A stretch of 43,184 nucleotides of DNA. Source: an uncultured Oscillospiraceae bacterium (lineage in GTDB: Bacteria > Bacillota > Clostridia > Oscillospirales > Oscillospiraceae). The position numbers and the translations under genes were made by a program. The stretch spans positions 1-43,184 of the forward strand of contig CAJTVO010000007.1 of NCBI GenBank assembly GCA_910579485.1, given 5' to 3'. The notes beneath the pieces are model-generated. The model worked only from the letters and a program-made list of their open reading frames with translations, ran no database searches and was not told the origin of the DNA. This document shows, one piece after another, positions 24,546 to 32,650 of this stretch. Each line of letters opens with the position of its first letter. Position 1 is the first letter of the stretch.

Positions 24546-25922
24546 TCCGGCGCGGCGGCTGTTGCTGCCGAAGAACTCGTTGAAGAAGTCCTCCATGTCG
24601 CCGTAGCCGTAGGTCCCGCCGTTGCTGGTTCCGCCGTCCTGCTGGACGCCGGACTGGGGCTCGGCCTCCTCCTCGGGCATCTCCGTGGTGGAGCCGAAGG
24701 TCAGTTCGGTGGTCATCACCTCGCCGTCACGGACGAAGGTGACAGTAGTAGTATCCCCGGCCTTGTAGGTCTTGCTGCCCATAGCGGAGGTCAGGTCCGA
24801 CCAGCTGCTGATGGTGGTGGTGCCCAGCATGGTGATGACGTCCCCCTCCTGGAGGCCCGCCTCGGCGGCGGGGCCGTCTTCAACGGCTTCCGCCACGTAC
24901 ACTCCGCTGCGCATCCCGGACTGGGGATAATAGGACGCGCTCTGGCCGGAAATGCCCATCCAGGCGTGGGAGGTGACCTGTCCGTTCTCCATGATATCCT
25001 TGAGCATGGAGAGCACGTCGTCGATGGGGATGGCGAAGCCCAGGCCCTCGGCGGCGTTGCCGTTGCCGTCGGAGGAGGTCTTTGCGGTGACGATGCCCAC
25101 CACCTCGCCGTACTGGTTGAACAGGGGGCCTCCGGAGTTGCCGGGGTTAATGGAGGTGTCCACCTGGATCATGTTGAAGGGCGTGCCGTTGAGGTTGATC
25201 TCCCGGTCCAGGCAGGAGATGATGCCATGGGTCAGGGAGAAAGTCAGCTGGCCCAGAGGGTTGCCGATGGTGGACACGTTTTCCCCCACCTTCAGGGAGC
25301 TGGAGGTGCCGACGGTCACGGGCTTCAGCTCGTTCTCGCCGGGGTCCACCTTCAGGATGGCAATGTCGTAGTCGGCGTCGCCGCCGATGATCTTGGCCTC
25401 GTAGGTGGTCCCGTCGTCGAGGGTGACCTTCACCATGCTGGCGCCCTCGATGACGTGGTAGTTGGTGGCGATATAGCCGTCCTTGGTGAGGATGAAGCCG
25501 CTGCCCGCGCTGGCGAACTCCCGCTGGACCGGCTGGCCGAAGATGTTGTAGCCCATGGAGGCGGTGCCGGAGGTGTTGATGCTGACGCAGCTGTCCACAT
25601 TGGCGTCGTAGATCTGGGAGAAGGTGAGGGCATTGCTGCCGGTGACGCTGACGGTCTCCACCTTGGCCAGGGGGCGCTCGCTGACCATCATCTGGGTCTC
25701 GCCCCGGCCGTCCCGGCTGTTCAGATACCATCCGGCGCCGAAGCCGCCGCCAACGAGGAGCGCGCCGCACAGGACCAGGGCCACGGCCTTGCCGGCCCGG
25801 TTCTTTTTCTTGGGCGTCAGGGGCACGGGGGTCTGCTGGGGCTGGAAGCCGCTGGCGTCGGAACGGTAGCTGTAGTGGTATTCATTGTCGCTTCTGTTCT
25901 GGTCATTATAATCGTTATACAT
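24543..25922 (-). CDS. htrA: HtrA/DegP-like S1C serine protease with PDZ domain
   Basis: 459 residues. A polar cytoplasmic N-tail (1-42), one membrane anchor (about 45-66), a trypsin-like domain with H156 (TNYHVIEG), D186 (YDIAIL) and S263 (NPGNSGGPL), then a PDZ domain (about 345-430, GVYVAEAVEDGPAAEAGLQ) and an acidic Gly-rich tail ending in a predicted helix (MEDFFNEFFG). Family proteases degrade misfolded proteins outside the membrane under stress. ATG 25922 has AAGGAGG upstream; a longer open frame to 26045 lacks support. The stop codon is the inner base triplet of a transposon target duplication. A promoter lies at 26035-26064. Confidence 0.96.
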   Translation of the reverse strand: MYNDYNDQNRSDNEYHYSYRSDASGFQPQQTPVPLTPKKKNRAGKAVALVLCGALLVGGGFGAGWYLNSRDGRGETQMMVSERPLAKVETVSVTGSNALTFSQIYDANVDSCVSINTSGTASMGYNIFGQPVQREFASAGSGFILTKDGYIATNYHVIEGASMVKVTLDDGTTYEAKIIGGDADYDIAILKVDPGENELKPVTVGTSSSLKVGENVSTIGNPLGQLTFSLTHGIISCLDREINLNGTPFNMIQVDTSINPGNSGGPLFNQYGEVVGIVTAKTSSDGNGNAAEGLGFAIPIDDVLSMLKDIMENGQVTSHAWMGISGQSASYYPQSGMRSGVYVAEAVEDGPAAEAGLQEGDVITMLGTTTISSWSDLTSAMGSKTYKAGDTTTVTFVRDGEVMTTELTFGSTTEMPEEEAEPQSGVQQDGGTSNGGTYGYGDMEDFFNEFFGSNSRRAG

Positions 25923-26034
25923 AAGATGGTCCTCCTTATGGTAAGTCCGTTTTCGGCGTCCGCCGCCGGCGGCGCTCTCGATGGTGGTAGGATACCGAAG
26001 ATTTATGACAAAAATATGAAGAAACTGAGGAAAG

Positions 26035-26064
26035 ATTTTAAACATTCCAAGGATATTTTGTGAA
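26035..26064 (-). promoter_or_regulatory. htrA promoter
   Basis: Minus-strand -35 TTCACA (26059-26064) and -10 TAAAAT (26035-26040) with an 18-nt spacer, giving a leader of about 105 nt. Confidence 0.6.
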
Positions 26065-26067
26065 GGG

Positions 26068-26154
26068 CAGAAAATAAGAACGGCGGGAGGAGCGCTCCCG
26101 CCGTTCTTATATAGTTTGGAAGATTGGATGAAAAGAAGTTACTTGTCCCTTGCA
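26068..26154 (-). ncRNA. possible small RNA ending in a strong terminator
   Basis: A perfect 16-bp stem with a 5-nt loop (26074-26089 with 26095-26110) is followed on the minus strand by TTATTTT, an intrinsic terminator. No minus-strand gene lies upstream of it before the convergent end of 26340-26768. A -10-like TATGAT (26161-26166, minus) would start an RNA near 26154, about 85 nt long. The -35 is weak (TGGTTT). Alternatively the stem just insulates the htrA promoter. Beyond this and the flanking promoters, 25923-26339 shows nothing more. Confidence 0.28.
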
Positions 26155-26275
26155 AGTGTTATCATAGCGGAAAGGTGTTAAGAAAACCAGCATAGTTTGT
26201 TACAAAAGTCTTAAATCCCCGTGGGGGAAGCCGCCAAAAAATTTCCATCCAACAGAAAATTGATCCTCCGTGTAC

Positions 26276-26304
26276 TTTACTTGTTCATATTTGCCTCTTA
26301 TACT
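26276..26304 (+). promoter_or_regulatory. promoter of the zinc-ribbon protein gene
   Basis: TTTACT (26276-26281) and TATACT (26299-26304), spacer 17 nt, 35 nt before the ATG. Confidence 0.65.
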
Positions 26305-26339
26305 AATAGAAAAAGCGCGGAAACGGAGGCTTCATCCTC

Positions 26340-26768
26340 ATGCGGAATTTCTTTTATCGGGTCACCGGGGCCATCGCCCGGTTCATGTACGGCCGCAACG
26401 GCACGGACCAGTTGAACGCCGCCCTGCTGGCGGCGTATCTCCTGGTCTGGCTGGTCCAGATCCTGCTGGGCCGGAACCAGACGGCGCGGCTGGTCCTGGA
26501 GGCGGTATCCCTGGCGCTGGCGTTCCTGGTGCTGTTCCGGACCTTCTCCCGGAACCTGCCCAAGCGGCGGGCGGAGAACGCCAAATTCCTGAACTGGTGG
26601 CAGCCCATCAAGAACCGCTTCGCCGCCGCCCGGCAGCGCCGTCAGGACAAGGAGCACAAATATTTCGTCTGCGAGAGCTGCAAGACCATCTGCCGCGTCC
26701 CTGCAGGCAAGGGCAAGGTGGAGATCACCTGCCCCAAGTGCGGGGGGAAGATCATCGGGAAGAGCTGA
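26340..26768 (+). CDS. small membrane protein with C-terminal zinc ribbon
   Basis: 142 residues. Two hydrophobic helices (about 26-43 and 51-68), then a basic stretch, then a zinc ribbon with CxxC (CESCKTICRVP) and CxxC (CPKCGGKI) about 20 residues apart. No family name is certain; such proteins are common hypotheticals in Clostridia. GGAGG lies 9 nt before the ATG. It is a single-gene unit with its own promoter, convergent with the SLH gene. Confidence 0.85.
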   Translation: MRNFFYRVTGAIARFMYGRNGTDQLNAALLAAYLLVWLVQILLGRNQTARLVLEAVSLALAFLVLFRTFSRNLPKRRAENAKFLNWWQPIKNRFAAARQRRQDKEHKYFVCESCKTICRVPAGKGKVEITCPKCGGKIIGKS

Positions 26769-26797
26769 TCCTTTGAGACGAAACCCGTGTAAGGTAT

Positions 26798-26839
26798 AGG
26801 ACCCTCCCGGACTGGATGCCATGCGTCCGGGAGGGTCCT
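26798..26839. terminator. hairpin between convergent genes
   Basis: Perfect 15-bp stem (26798-26812 with 26825-26839), loop 12 nt. Weak U-tracts on both sides; probably ends both the zinc-ribbon gene and the SLH gene. Confidence 0.65.
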
Positions 26840-26880
26840 GCAAATACATTTTCAATAGAAGTAACCGCTTGTTCAGGCGG

Positions 26881-28047
26881 TCACTTCTTTTTTATTTCCT
26901 CCGAAAGGGCCGTCTCCGGATACCGGGTCTCCACATAGAACGACCGGTCGCCCTCCAGCTTTTCCCGGTCCAGCTCCCGGTCCCAATGGATCGCGCCGTT
27001 ATAGTTCCCTTCGGCAATGATGACGCTGTCCTCTTTCTTCTCCAGGACGATCACCGTATGGGTATTCCCATTCACCCGCAGCGTGTCCCCCGCCCGGATG
27101 GCGTCGAAATCGCTGTGCTTCCGGCTCACCGGCAGGTCTCCGAAGGCCGCGTCGCTGCAGATCAGCGCGAACGCCACGCAGCCGTATCCGTTGATCCGCA
27201 GGGCGTGGCACTGGTAAAAATTGTCGTTGGTCCACTCCATCCCCTCGGGGTACTCGCTCCGGAAGCCCTCGATCACCGCCCGGACGTTGGCCTCCGTCAT
27301 AGGCTGGCCGTTGGCCAGGACGTGCTCCAGGGATCCCGCTTCCTCCGGGCCGGGCTCCTCCTCCAGGTCCAGCAGGCGGCAGAGGATCGCGGCGGCCTGG
27401 GCCCGCGTGACCGTGCCGCCGCCGTCAAAGGTCCCCCGGCTGTCCACGCCGGCCAGCAGGCCGTGGCAGAAGCAGAAGGCCGCGCTCTCCCGGTACCTTT
27501 CCGGGATGTCCTCCCAGTCGCCCACCGCCGCCGAACCTTCTTCTCCGGCCCAGTCCCGGGCGGTCTGGAAGTCCGCCTCCGTGAAGGGGAGCCCCGCCTC
27601 CTCCGACTCGGCGGCGCGGTAGAGCATCACCGCCATGTCGTACCGGGGGATGTCCCAGTCCATTCCGGCGCGGAGAACCCGGTCGTAGTCCCCTTCGCCT
27701 CCGGACCGCTCCGCCGTGGACGTGCCCTCGTAGAGGCCCAGCGCGTCCGCCGCGGCGGTATAGGGGCCATACCACTGCCCCTCCGGCTCCTCCGCCGTGG
27801 TGGACGCCTCCAGCCGGAGGCCCCGGAGGAGCATGGCCGTAAATTCCGCCGCGCTCAGGGGCCGCTCCGGGGAAAACAGTCCTCCGCCGGTCCCCTGCAC
27901 CACGCCCTCCCGGGCGGCCCGCTCAATGCTCTCCCGGGCCCAGTAGTCCTCCGGCACGTCGGAAAAGGACGGCGCTTCCGCCGCCAGGGCCGGGGCGGAG
28001 GACAGGGCCCACGCCAGCATCAGCAGCACGCACAGGTATCTTTTCAT
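26881..28047 (-). CDS. secreted SLH-domain protein with Cys/His amidase-like C-terminal domain
   Basis: 388 residues. Signal peptide 1-23 (cut after ALA). Three S-layer homology-like segments: about 26-75 (FSDVPEDYWARESIERAAREG), a degenerate one about 90-145, and about 178-225 (WEDIPERYRESAAFCFCHGL, then GGTVTRAQAAAILCRLL). These anchor proteins to cell-wall polymers. Residues about 245-380 look like a compact papain-like fold (NlpC/P60 or CHAP-like), with C290 in GYGCVAFALICSD and H330 in THTVIVLE. Peptidoglycan or peptide amidase activity is possible. AAGGAG precedes the ATG. A strong terminator separates it from the pilus operon; its own promoter is not clear. Confidence 0.8.
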   Translation of the reverse strand: MKRYLCVLLMLAWALSSAPALAAEAPSFSDVPEDYWARESIERAAREGVVQGTGGGLFSPERPLSAAEFTAMLLRGLRLEASTTAEEPEGQWYGPYTAAADALGLYEGTSTAERSGGEGDYDRVLRAGMDWDIPRYDMAVMLYRAAESEEAGLPFTEADFQTARDWAGEEGSAAVGDWEDIPERYRESAAFCFCHGLLAGVDSRGTFDGGGTVTRAQAAAILCRLLDLEEEPGPEEAGSLEHVLANGQPMTEANVRAVIEGFRSEYPEGMEWTNDNFYQCHALRINGYGCVAFALICSDAAFGDLPVSRKHSDFDAIRAGDTLRVNGNTHTVIVLEKKEDSVIIAEGNYNGAIHWDRELDREKLEGDRSFYVETRYPETALSEEIKKK

Positions 28048-28067
28048 ATCGTTCTCCTTTGTTCTTC

Positions 28068-28117
28068 TCCAAAAAAGCGCCGAACGCGCGGCCAGACTCC
28101 TTCTGGCCGCGCGTTCG
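28068..28117 (-). terminator. terminator of the pilus operon
   Basis: Perfect 16-bp stem (28081-28096 with 28102-28117), 5-nt loop, followed on the minus strand by GGCGCTTTTTT. It lies 32 nt past the last sortase gene. Confidence 0.9.
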
Positions 28118-28149
28118 CTTCCGTTGCCCTCATATCGGGCCGCCGGGAT

Positions 28150-28770
28150 TCAGGGCTCGGCGTCCTCCCGGACGCAGCGCACCGTTACCCGGTACTGTCC
28201 GCCCAGGGTGCAGGTGAACAGCGTCAGGTCCCAGTCTCCGGCCTCCATCTCCTTGACATCCGTGCCCTCCAGCTGCTCCAGGTCCGCCACGGTATAGCGG
28301 AAGATATTCCCGTCTACGTCGGTGAAGATCACCTCGTCGCCGGGGACCAGCTGGCTGATCGGCCCGAAATGCCGGGTGTAATTATGGGCCGCCAGGATCA
28401 GGTCGTCCAGGTAGGCCGAGCCCTTATAGCGGCAGGGGGCCTCCCTGAGGTTCTCATAGCTCCAGCTGTCCATCACCGGCAGGGACATCTCCACCACCGG
28501 GATCTCAATGCGGCCGATATACTTGCGGCCGTCCACCTCCTGGGTGGGCATATCCATCTTGGGGTTCAGGAGATAGTCCGGGATCAGCTCCTCCGGCAGG
28601 TCCAGCTCCTCCAGGACGGGGATCTGCCGGTCCAGGTCCTTCAGAACGGTCTGGGCGGCCTCGCCCGCCCGGTCCGCGTCCCACATGTTGAAGGCGGACA
28701 GCCCCGCCGCCGACAGCAGCAGCAGCACGCCCAGGGCCACAAGGACGAGTCCTTTTTTACCCTTCATCAT
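28150..28770 (-). CDS. sortase (class D-like), last gene of the pilus operon
   Basis: 206 residues. N-terminal membrane anchor (about 7-26) and a sortase beta-barrel with H129 (LAAHNYTRHFG), C187 (TLFTCT) and R194 or R198 (GQYRVTVRC). The shape of the active site, without a C-terminal membrane segment, fits class D or a class B/D intermediate better than the pilin-polymerising class C. It probably attaches the finished pilus or the minor pilin to the wall. Its ATG (28770, or 28767) overlaps the minor pilin gene by 14 nt, so the two are coupled. Confidence 0.87.
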   Translation of the reverse strand: MMKGKKGLVLVALGVLLLLSAAGLSAFNMWDADRAGEAAQTVLKDLDRQIPVLEELDLPEELIPDYLLNPKMDMPTQEVDGRKYIGRIEIPVVEMSLPVMDSWSYENLREAPCRYKGSAYLDDLILAAHNYTRHFGPISQLVPGDEVIFTDVDGNIFRYTVADLEQLEGTDVKEMEAGDWDLTLFTCTLGGQYRVTVRCVREDAEP

Positions 28771-29938
28771 CCTGGCTCCTTCTGTTCCAGATCAGCCCCA
28801 GCAGGAGCGATATCATCCCGCCCATGGCCAGCATCGGCACGGGCCACCAGAGCTGCCCCGTCTGGGGCAGACTGGCCAGAGGGACCTCCGGGTCCTCCAG
28901 CACGATCTCGTCCGGGTCCTCCGGCTCCACCGGCTCCTCCATATCCGGCTCGGGCTCTTGGGACGCCAGGGGGACCTCCGGGTCCTCCAGCACCTCGTCG
29001 GGCGGCGGGGGGACCGGGGGCGGCGCGTTGGGGGTGTCCGGCGGGTTATCCGCCGTGCCATCCGGCGGGTCACCGGGCGGGTTGACCGGCGGGGGAGTGA
29101 CCGGCGGAGGCGGGTTATAGCTGTTGGTCACTACGAAGGTGACGCCCTGGAGGGAGACGGAGACGGTGTAGCCGCCGGAGCCGCTGCTCTCCACGATCTG
29201 CCAGTCGGAATTGCCGTCCAGCTCATCCCAGGCGTACCGCCAGTTGTTTTCCGCGTTCAGGTCCGCTGTTTCGTAGGGTTCGCCGTCCTTCAGAAGGGTC
29301 ACGCTGATCTGCGCGGGCCGGCTGATGGAGCCGCCGTCGTTCCACACCTTCAGCACCCGTCGCATGACGGCGTCGCCGTCCAGCGTGGTGTACTTGGGCC
29401 GGGCGGCCACGTTGTACTGCCAGCCGCCGGAGACGGTCCCCGTCTCCGGGTCCGTGCTCTGCTCCCAGTTGGGGAGGCAGATCATAAAGGGGGCGGGCTG
29501 GCGGTAGCCGTCGTCCTCCGTGGAGGCGACGCGCTCCCCGTCCACCAGATACAGCCCCACGGGCAGGTCCGAGAAGGTCAGACGGCCCGTCTCATCGCTG
29601 ACGCCGGTGCGCAGGGGCTGGATGGCATCCAAAAAGACGTAGCCCCGCAGCGTCTGGGCCAGGGAGGCCCAGCCCGTGCTGGTCAGTCCGTCCAGGTCCA
29701 CATTGTATCCCGCGAAGTCCCCGGTCAGGACGAACCGCACGTCCTCCGTGACCTCGGCGGCGCGGTACACCCGGACGGTCACCCCCGGCGCGCCCATATC
29801 CAGGGTCAGGGAACAGGGGGTCTCCCGGTCTGTGATGGCGGGATAGGGATAGGAGGCCTGGGCGGCGGTGCGCATCAGCCCCAGACACAGCAGCAGGCAT
29901 AGCGCCGCCGTCCGCCAGGTCCGTTGTTTCCGTTTCAT
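28757..29938 (-). CDS. LPQTG-anchored minor pilin/wall anchor with Cna-B domain
   Basis: 393 residues. Signal peptide 1-28 (cut after AQA), a domain with a SpaA-like start (VTVRVYRAAEV, then FSDLPVGLYLVDGE), a Cna-B-like domain (about 190-275: VLKVWNDGG, ISVTLLKDGEPYETADL) and a proline-rich stalk (about 276-320). LEDPEVPLAS then occurs twice, the second copy running into LPQTG, followed by a membrane helix and a basic tail. Likely the basal or minor pilin. The gene begins 17 nt after the class C sortase. Confidence 0.88.
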   Translation of the reverse strand: MKRKQRTWRTAALCLLLCLGLMRTAAQASYPYPAITDRETPCSLTLDMGAPGVTVRVYRAAEVTEDVRFVLTGDFAGYNVDLDGLTSTGWASLAQTLRGYVFLDAIQPLRTGVSDETGRLTFSDLPVGLYLVDGERVASTEDDGYRQPAPFMICLPNWEQSTDPETGTVSGGWQYNVAARPKYTTLDGDAVMRRVLKVWNDGGSISRPAQISVTLLKDGEPYETADLNAENNWRYAWDELDGNSDWQIVESSGSGGYTVSVSLQGVTFVVTNSYNPPPPVTPPPVNPPGDPPDGTADNPPDTPNAPPPVPPPPDEVLEDPEVPLASQEPEPDMEEPVEPEDPDEIVLEDPEVPLASLPQTGQLWWPVPMLAMGGMISLLLGLIWNRRSQDDEG

Positions 29939-29955
29939 ATGATATGCCTGCCTTT

Positions 29956-30786
29956 CTACTTTTTCTTCGGTTTCTTCCGCCCGCCGCCGGCCATCAGCCA
30001 GATGAACAGCAGCAGCAGCATGGGCGCCGCCGCCGCGGGGGCGACCAGGATGGGGTCGATGCGGATGGCGTCCGCCGTGACCCGCACGTGGGCCACCGAC
30101 TCCTCGTTGGCCACCCGGTGTCCCCGCACCAGAAGCCGGTGGGAGTTGACGCCGTAGGGCGTGCAGGTGACCAGGGTGCAGTAGTCCTTGCCCTTCTCGA
30201 TGGTCAGATCGCTCACCTCCGTCGGCAGGACGATGCGTATCTGGTCTACCTCGTAGGTCAGCGTCTCATCCAATATCTGGAGCAGGAAGAGGTCTCCCGC
30301 CACCAGCTGGTCCAGGTCCGTGAACAGCCGCGCGCTGGGCAGGCCCCGGTGGCCGGAAAGCACGCAGTGGGTCCCCTCGCCCCCTACGGGCAGGGAGGTC
30401 CCCTCCACGTGGCCCACGGCGATCTGCAGGACCGCGTGGCTCGTGCCGTGGTAGATGGGGAGGGTGCATTTGATCTCCGGGATGTCGATATAGCCCATGA
30501 CGCCGGTGCCGGAGATATTCAGGCGGTCCTCATAGAGCTTCTGATCTTCTTCGGTAAAAAAGTAGGGGTTGGCCTTTTCCGCCAGGGCGGCGTTGTAGGC
30601 CTCCGCTTCGCTCCAGATCCGGTCGTAGTCCGCGTTGTCCATGGTGGACACGGCGTCGGAGTAGCTGGCGATGGCCCGCGTCTGGTGGAACGAGTTCCAA
30701 TAATCGCTCAGCGACGGGTAGACCAGCAGGCCCACGCCCACGATCAGCACCGCGACCAGGAGGATGGTGGACAGATTCTTCTTCAT
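29956..30786 (-). CDS. class C sortase (pilin polymerase)
   Basis: 276 residues with both an N-terminal (6-24) and a C-terminal membrane helix (about 248-266), the class C layout. Active-site residues are H146 (LSGHRGLPSARLF), C208 (CTLVTCTPYG) and R217 (NSHRLLVRG). A lid-like NPYFF lies near residue 74, in place of the usual DP(F/W/Y) motif. It joins pilin subunits through LPXTG and a pilin lysine. Position directly after the major pilin fits. A stable hairpin lies in the 62-nt gap before it. Confidence 0.93.
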   Translation of the reverse strand: MKKNLSTILLVAVLIVGVGLLVYPSLSDYWNSFHQTRAIASYSDAVSTMDNADYDRIWSEAEAYNAALAEKANPYFFTEEDQKLYEDRLNISGTGVMGYIDIPEIKCTLPIYHGTSHAVLQIAVGHVEGTSLPVGGEGTHCVLSGHRGLPSARLFTDLDQLVAGDLFLLQILDETLTYEVDQIRIVLPTEVSDLTIEKGKDYCTLVTCTPYGVNSHRLLVRGHRVANEESVAHVRVTADAIRIDPILVAPAAAAPMLLLLFIWLMAGGGRKKPKKK

Positions 30787-30807
30787 AGGCTTCTCGCAGT
30801 ACGGGGA

Positions 30808-30834
30808 GGCCCGGGGGCCGAAGCCCCCGGGGCC
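30808..30834 (-). promoter_or_regulatory. C(UUCG)G hairpin between major pilin and sortase
   Basis: On the minus strand an 11-bp GC stem with one bulged base closes on a C(UUCG)G tetraloop, 14 nt after the pilin stop. No U-run follows. Such stems commonly block 3' decay or partly attenuate, raising pilin over sortase. Confidence 0.7.
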
Positions 30835-30848
30835 ATGATTCGCGTCTC

Positions 30849-32561
30849 TTACTTCTCGTCCGCGCTCATGCGCTTCTTAGTGACCAGCAGGACCACCGCG
30901 CCCACGGTCAGCAGACCGCCCAGGGCGTAGAAGATAGTGGTACCGATACCGCCGGTCTCGGGGAGGGTAGCGCCGGACTGGTTGACAATGGTCACGGGCA
31001 GCTTGCCTTCATTATTGTTAACATTCTCGGTAGCAACACCGTCCAAAGTGACCGCCAAATCCTTATAGCCTGCGCCAGTCTCAGTCTGATCCAGAGTTCT
31101 GGAAATCACTACAGTGAAAGCCTCCTTGGGGGTGTTATAACCAGCGGGAGCCTTGGTTTCCAGCAGTTTGTACGTACCAGCATCCAAGCCAGCGACAACA
31201 AACAGACCATCCGCGTTAGAAGTCAAAACTGAACCTGCATAAGCGGTACCATTCAGGTTGTTCGGATCGTCGGCGGGAACATAGGTCTGTTCGCCCTCCT
31301 TAGCCTCAACCCAGCGGACTACCTTGCCATTTTCAACGATAGCCCACTCCTCCACTGTGGTTCCATCAACTGTGCGGGTCCTGGCCAGGTGGAACTCAGC
31401 GCCCTGCAGCTTTTCAGGAGTCTGCGCATTGTTGACCTTGTTGGTATCCAGCTCGTAGGTGAACACGATAACCTCATCGTCAGGGGTCTTTCCGGTCTCG
31501 CCCTCACCAAAGTCAGAAGGATTGTTGGAGTACTCCAGGTTGACCTGGTTCTTGTTGCCGGTGGAACCGATCACTGCGTTGCTGTTCAACTTGGCAGTGA
31601 AAGTAACCTCAACAGGAGCTCCCTTTGTGGCAGCGGCGATCGCTTTCAGATCCTCAAAACGAATCTCAAAGGTGCAGCCGTCTGTCAATCCATCAGTCAC
31701 GACAGTATAGTTGGTCTTGCCATCCTCAGTTGCCGGTACGGTAGTACCACCAATTGTTACAACAACAGAATTCGCATTGAAGGTCAGACCAGCGTCCATC
31801 TTATCATGGAAGATGTACTTGTAGGTCTCATACTGTTCCATATCGGGAACTGCGGAAACAAACTTGAAGGGAACGTCATCGCCGATGGTGTAGTCCGCAG
31901 CCTCGCCAAATTTCTCGTCGCTGTTTTCCTGAACCTGCTTGTCAACCTGGGGCACGTCAACCTTGACGGTGATCGTAACATCCTTGGTCAGCTGGAGCAG
32001 AGAGGCGTTGCGGACGGTATCAGTACCATTAAGGGTGGTCTCATCAACGATCAGATAGTAGCCCTGGTCTACAACGTTCATTGCACCGGGACCCTGCTTA
32101 AGAGTAACACCCTCATACTCCACCACATAATCAGTCGCGATCCGGGCAAATGCAATCGCCATCTCGCTGTTAAACTCCTGACCTTCCAGGACCTTTGCCA
32201 CATCCTCGGCAGATTCGGCATTGGCGAAGGGATTGTTTTCACCAAAGTCCTTAGATGTTGTCAAAGCGGTCAAAAAGGAATCCGCAGCAATTCCTTTGCC
32301 CCACTGGATATCGGCCAGAGGCGCATTATCCTCAGTAGTGGCCTTCTGCGTACCAGAGAAAATCTGGTATGCTACAAAGCTATGGTCCTTCATTTCGGGA
32401 ACAATGATATTGCTTGTGGTAGGGGGAGGGGTCTCAGTATTCTCCTCCGGAGCAACAGGCTCTCCGCCCTCAACATTTTCCCCTGCCATTGCGGGGACGG
32501 CCAGGGCCAGGGCCATGACCAGAGCCAGCAGGAGGCTGGCATACTTTTTCAGTCGATTCAT
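30849..32561 (-). CDS. LPETG-anchored isopeptide-forming major pilin
   Basis: 570 residues. Signal peptide (1 to about 27, MAG after a 15-residue hydrophobic core), an N-terminal pilin domain, a region with a pilin-lysine-like VDVPQVDKQV (about 206-215), and SpaA/Cna-B domains with LQGAEFHLAR and the classic E-box YKLLETKAPAGY. LPETG, a membrane helix and a basic tail end it. This is the backbone subunit type of FimA/SpaH. ATG 32561 has AAAGGAG upstream; a 14-codon longer frame is unsupported. Base composition is visibly less GC-rich than the sortase genes. Confidence 0.93.
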   Translation of the reverse strand: MNRLKKYASLLLALVMALALAVPAMAGENVEGGEPVAPEENTETPPPTTSNIIVPEMKDHSFVAYQIFSGTQKATTEDNAPLADIQWGKGIAADSFLTALTTSKDFGENNPFANAESAEDVAKVLEGQEFNSEMAIAFARIATDYVVEYEGVTLKQGPGAMNVVDQGYYLIVDETTLNGTDTVRNASLLQLTKDVTITVKVDVPQVDKQVQENSDEKFGEAADYTIGDDVPFKFVSAVPDMEQYETYKYIFHDKMDAGLTFNANSVVVTIGGTTVPATEDGKTNYTVVTDGLTDGCTFEIRFEDLKAIAAATKGAPVEVTFTAKLNSNAVIGSTGNKNQVNLEYSNNPSDFGEGETGKTPDDEVIVFTYELDTNKVNNAQTPEKLQGAEFHLARTRTVDGTTVEEWAIVENGKVVRWVEAKEGEQTYVPADDPNNLNGTAYAGSVLTSNADGLFVVAGLDAGTYKLLETKAPAGYNTPKEAFTVVISRTLDQTETGAGYKDLAVTLDGVATENVNNNEGKLPVTIVNQSGATLPETGGIGTTIFYALGGLLTVGAVVLLVTKKRMSADEK

Positions 32562-32650
32562 TGTATTTCTCCTTTCAACTCTTATAAATGAATATGCTTT
32601 CAATAGGGTTCAGCACATCGCGGTTTATGGATCGCCGGGGCAGACCTTTT

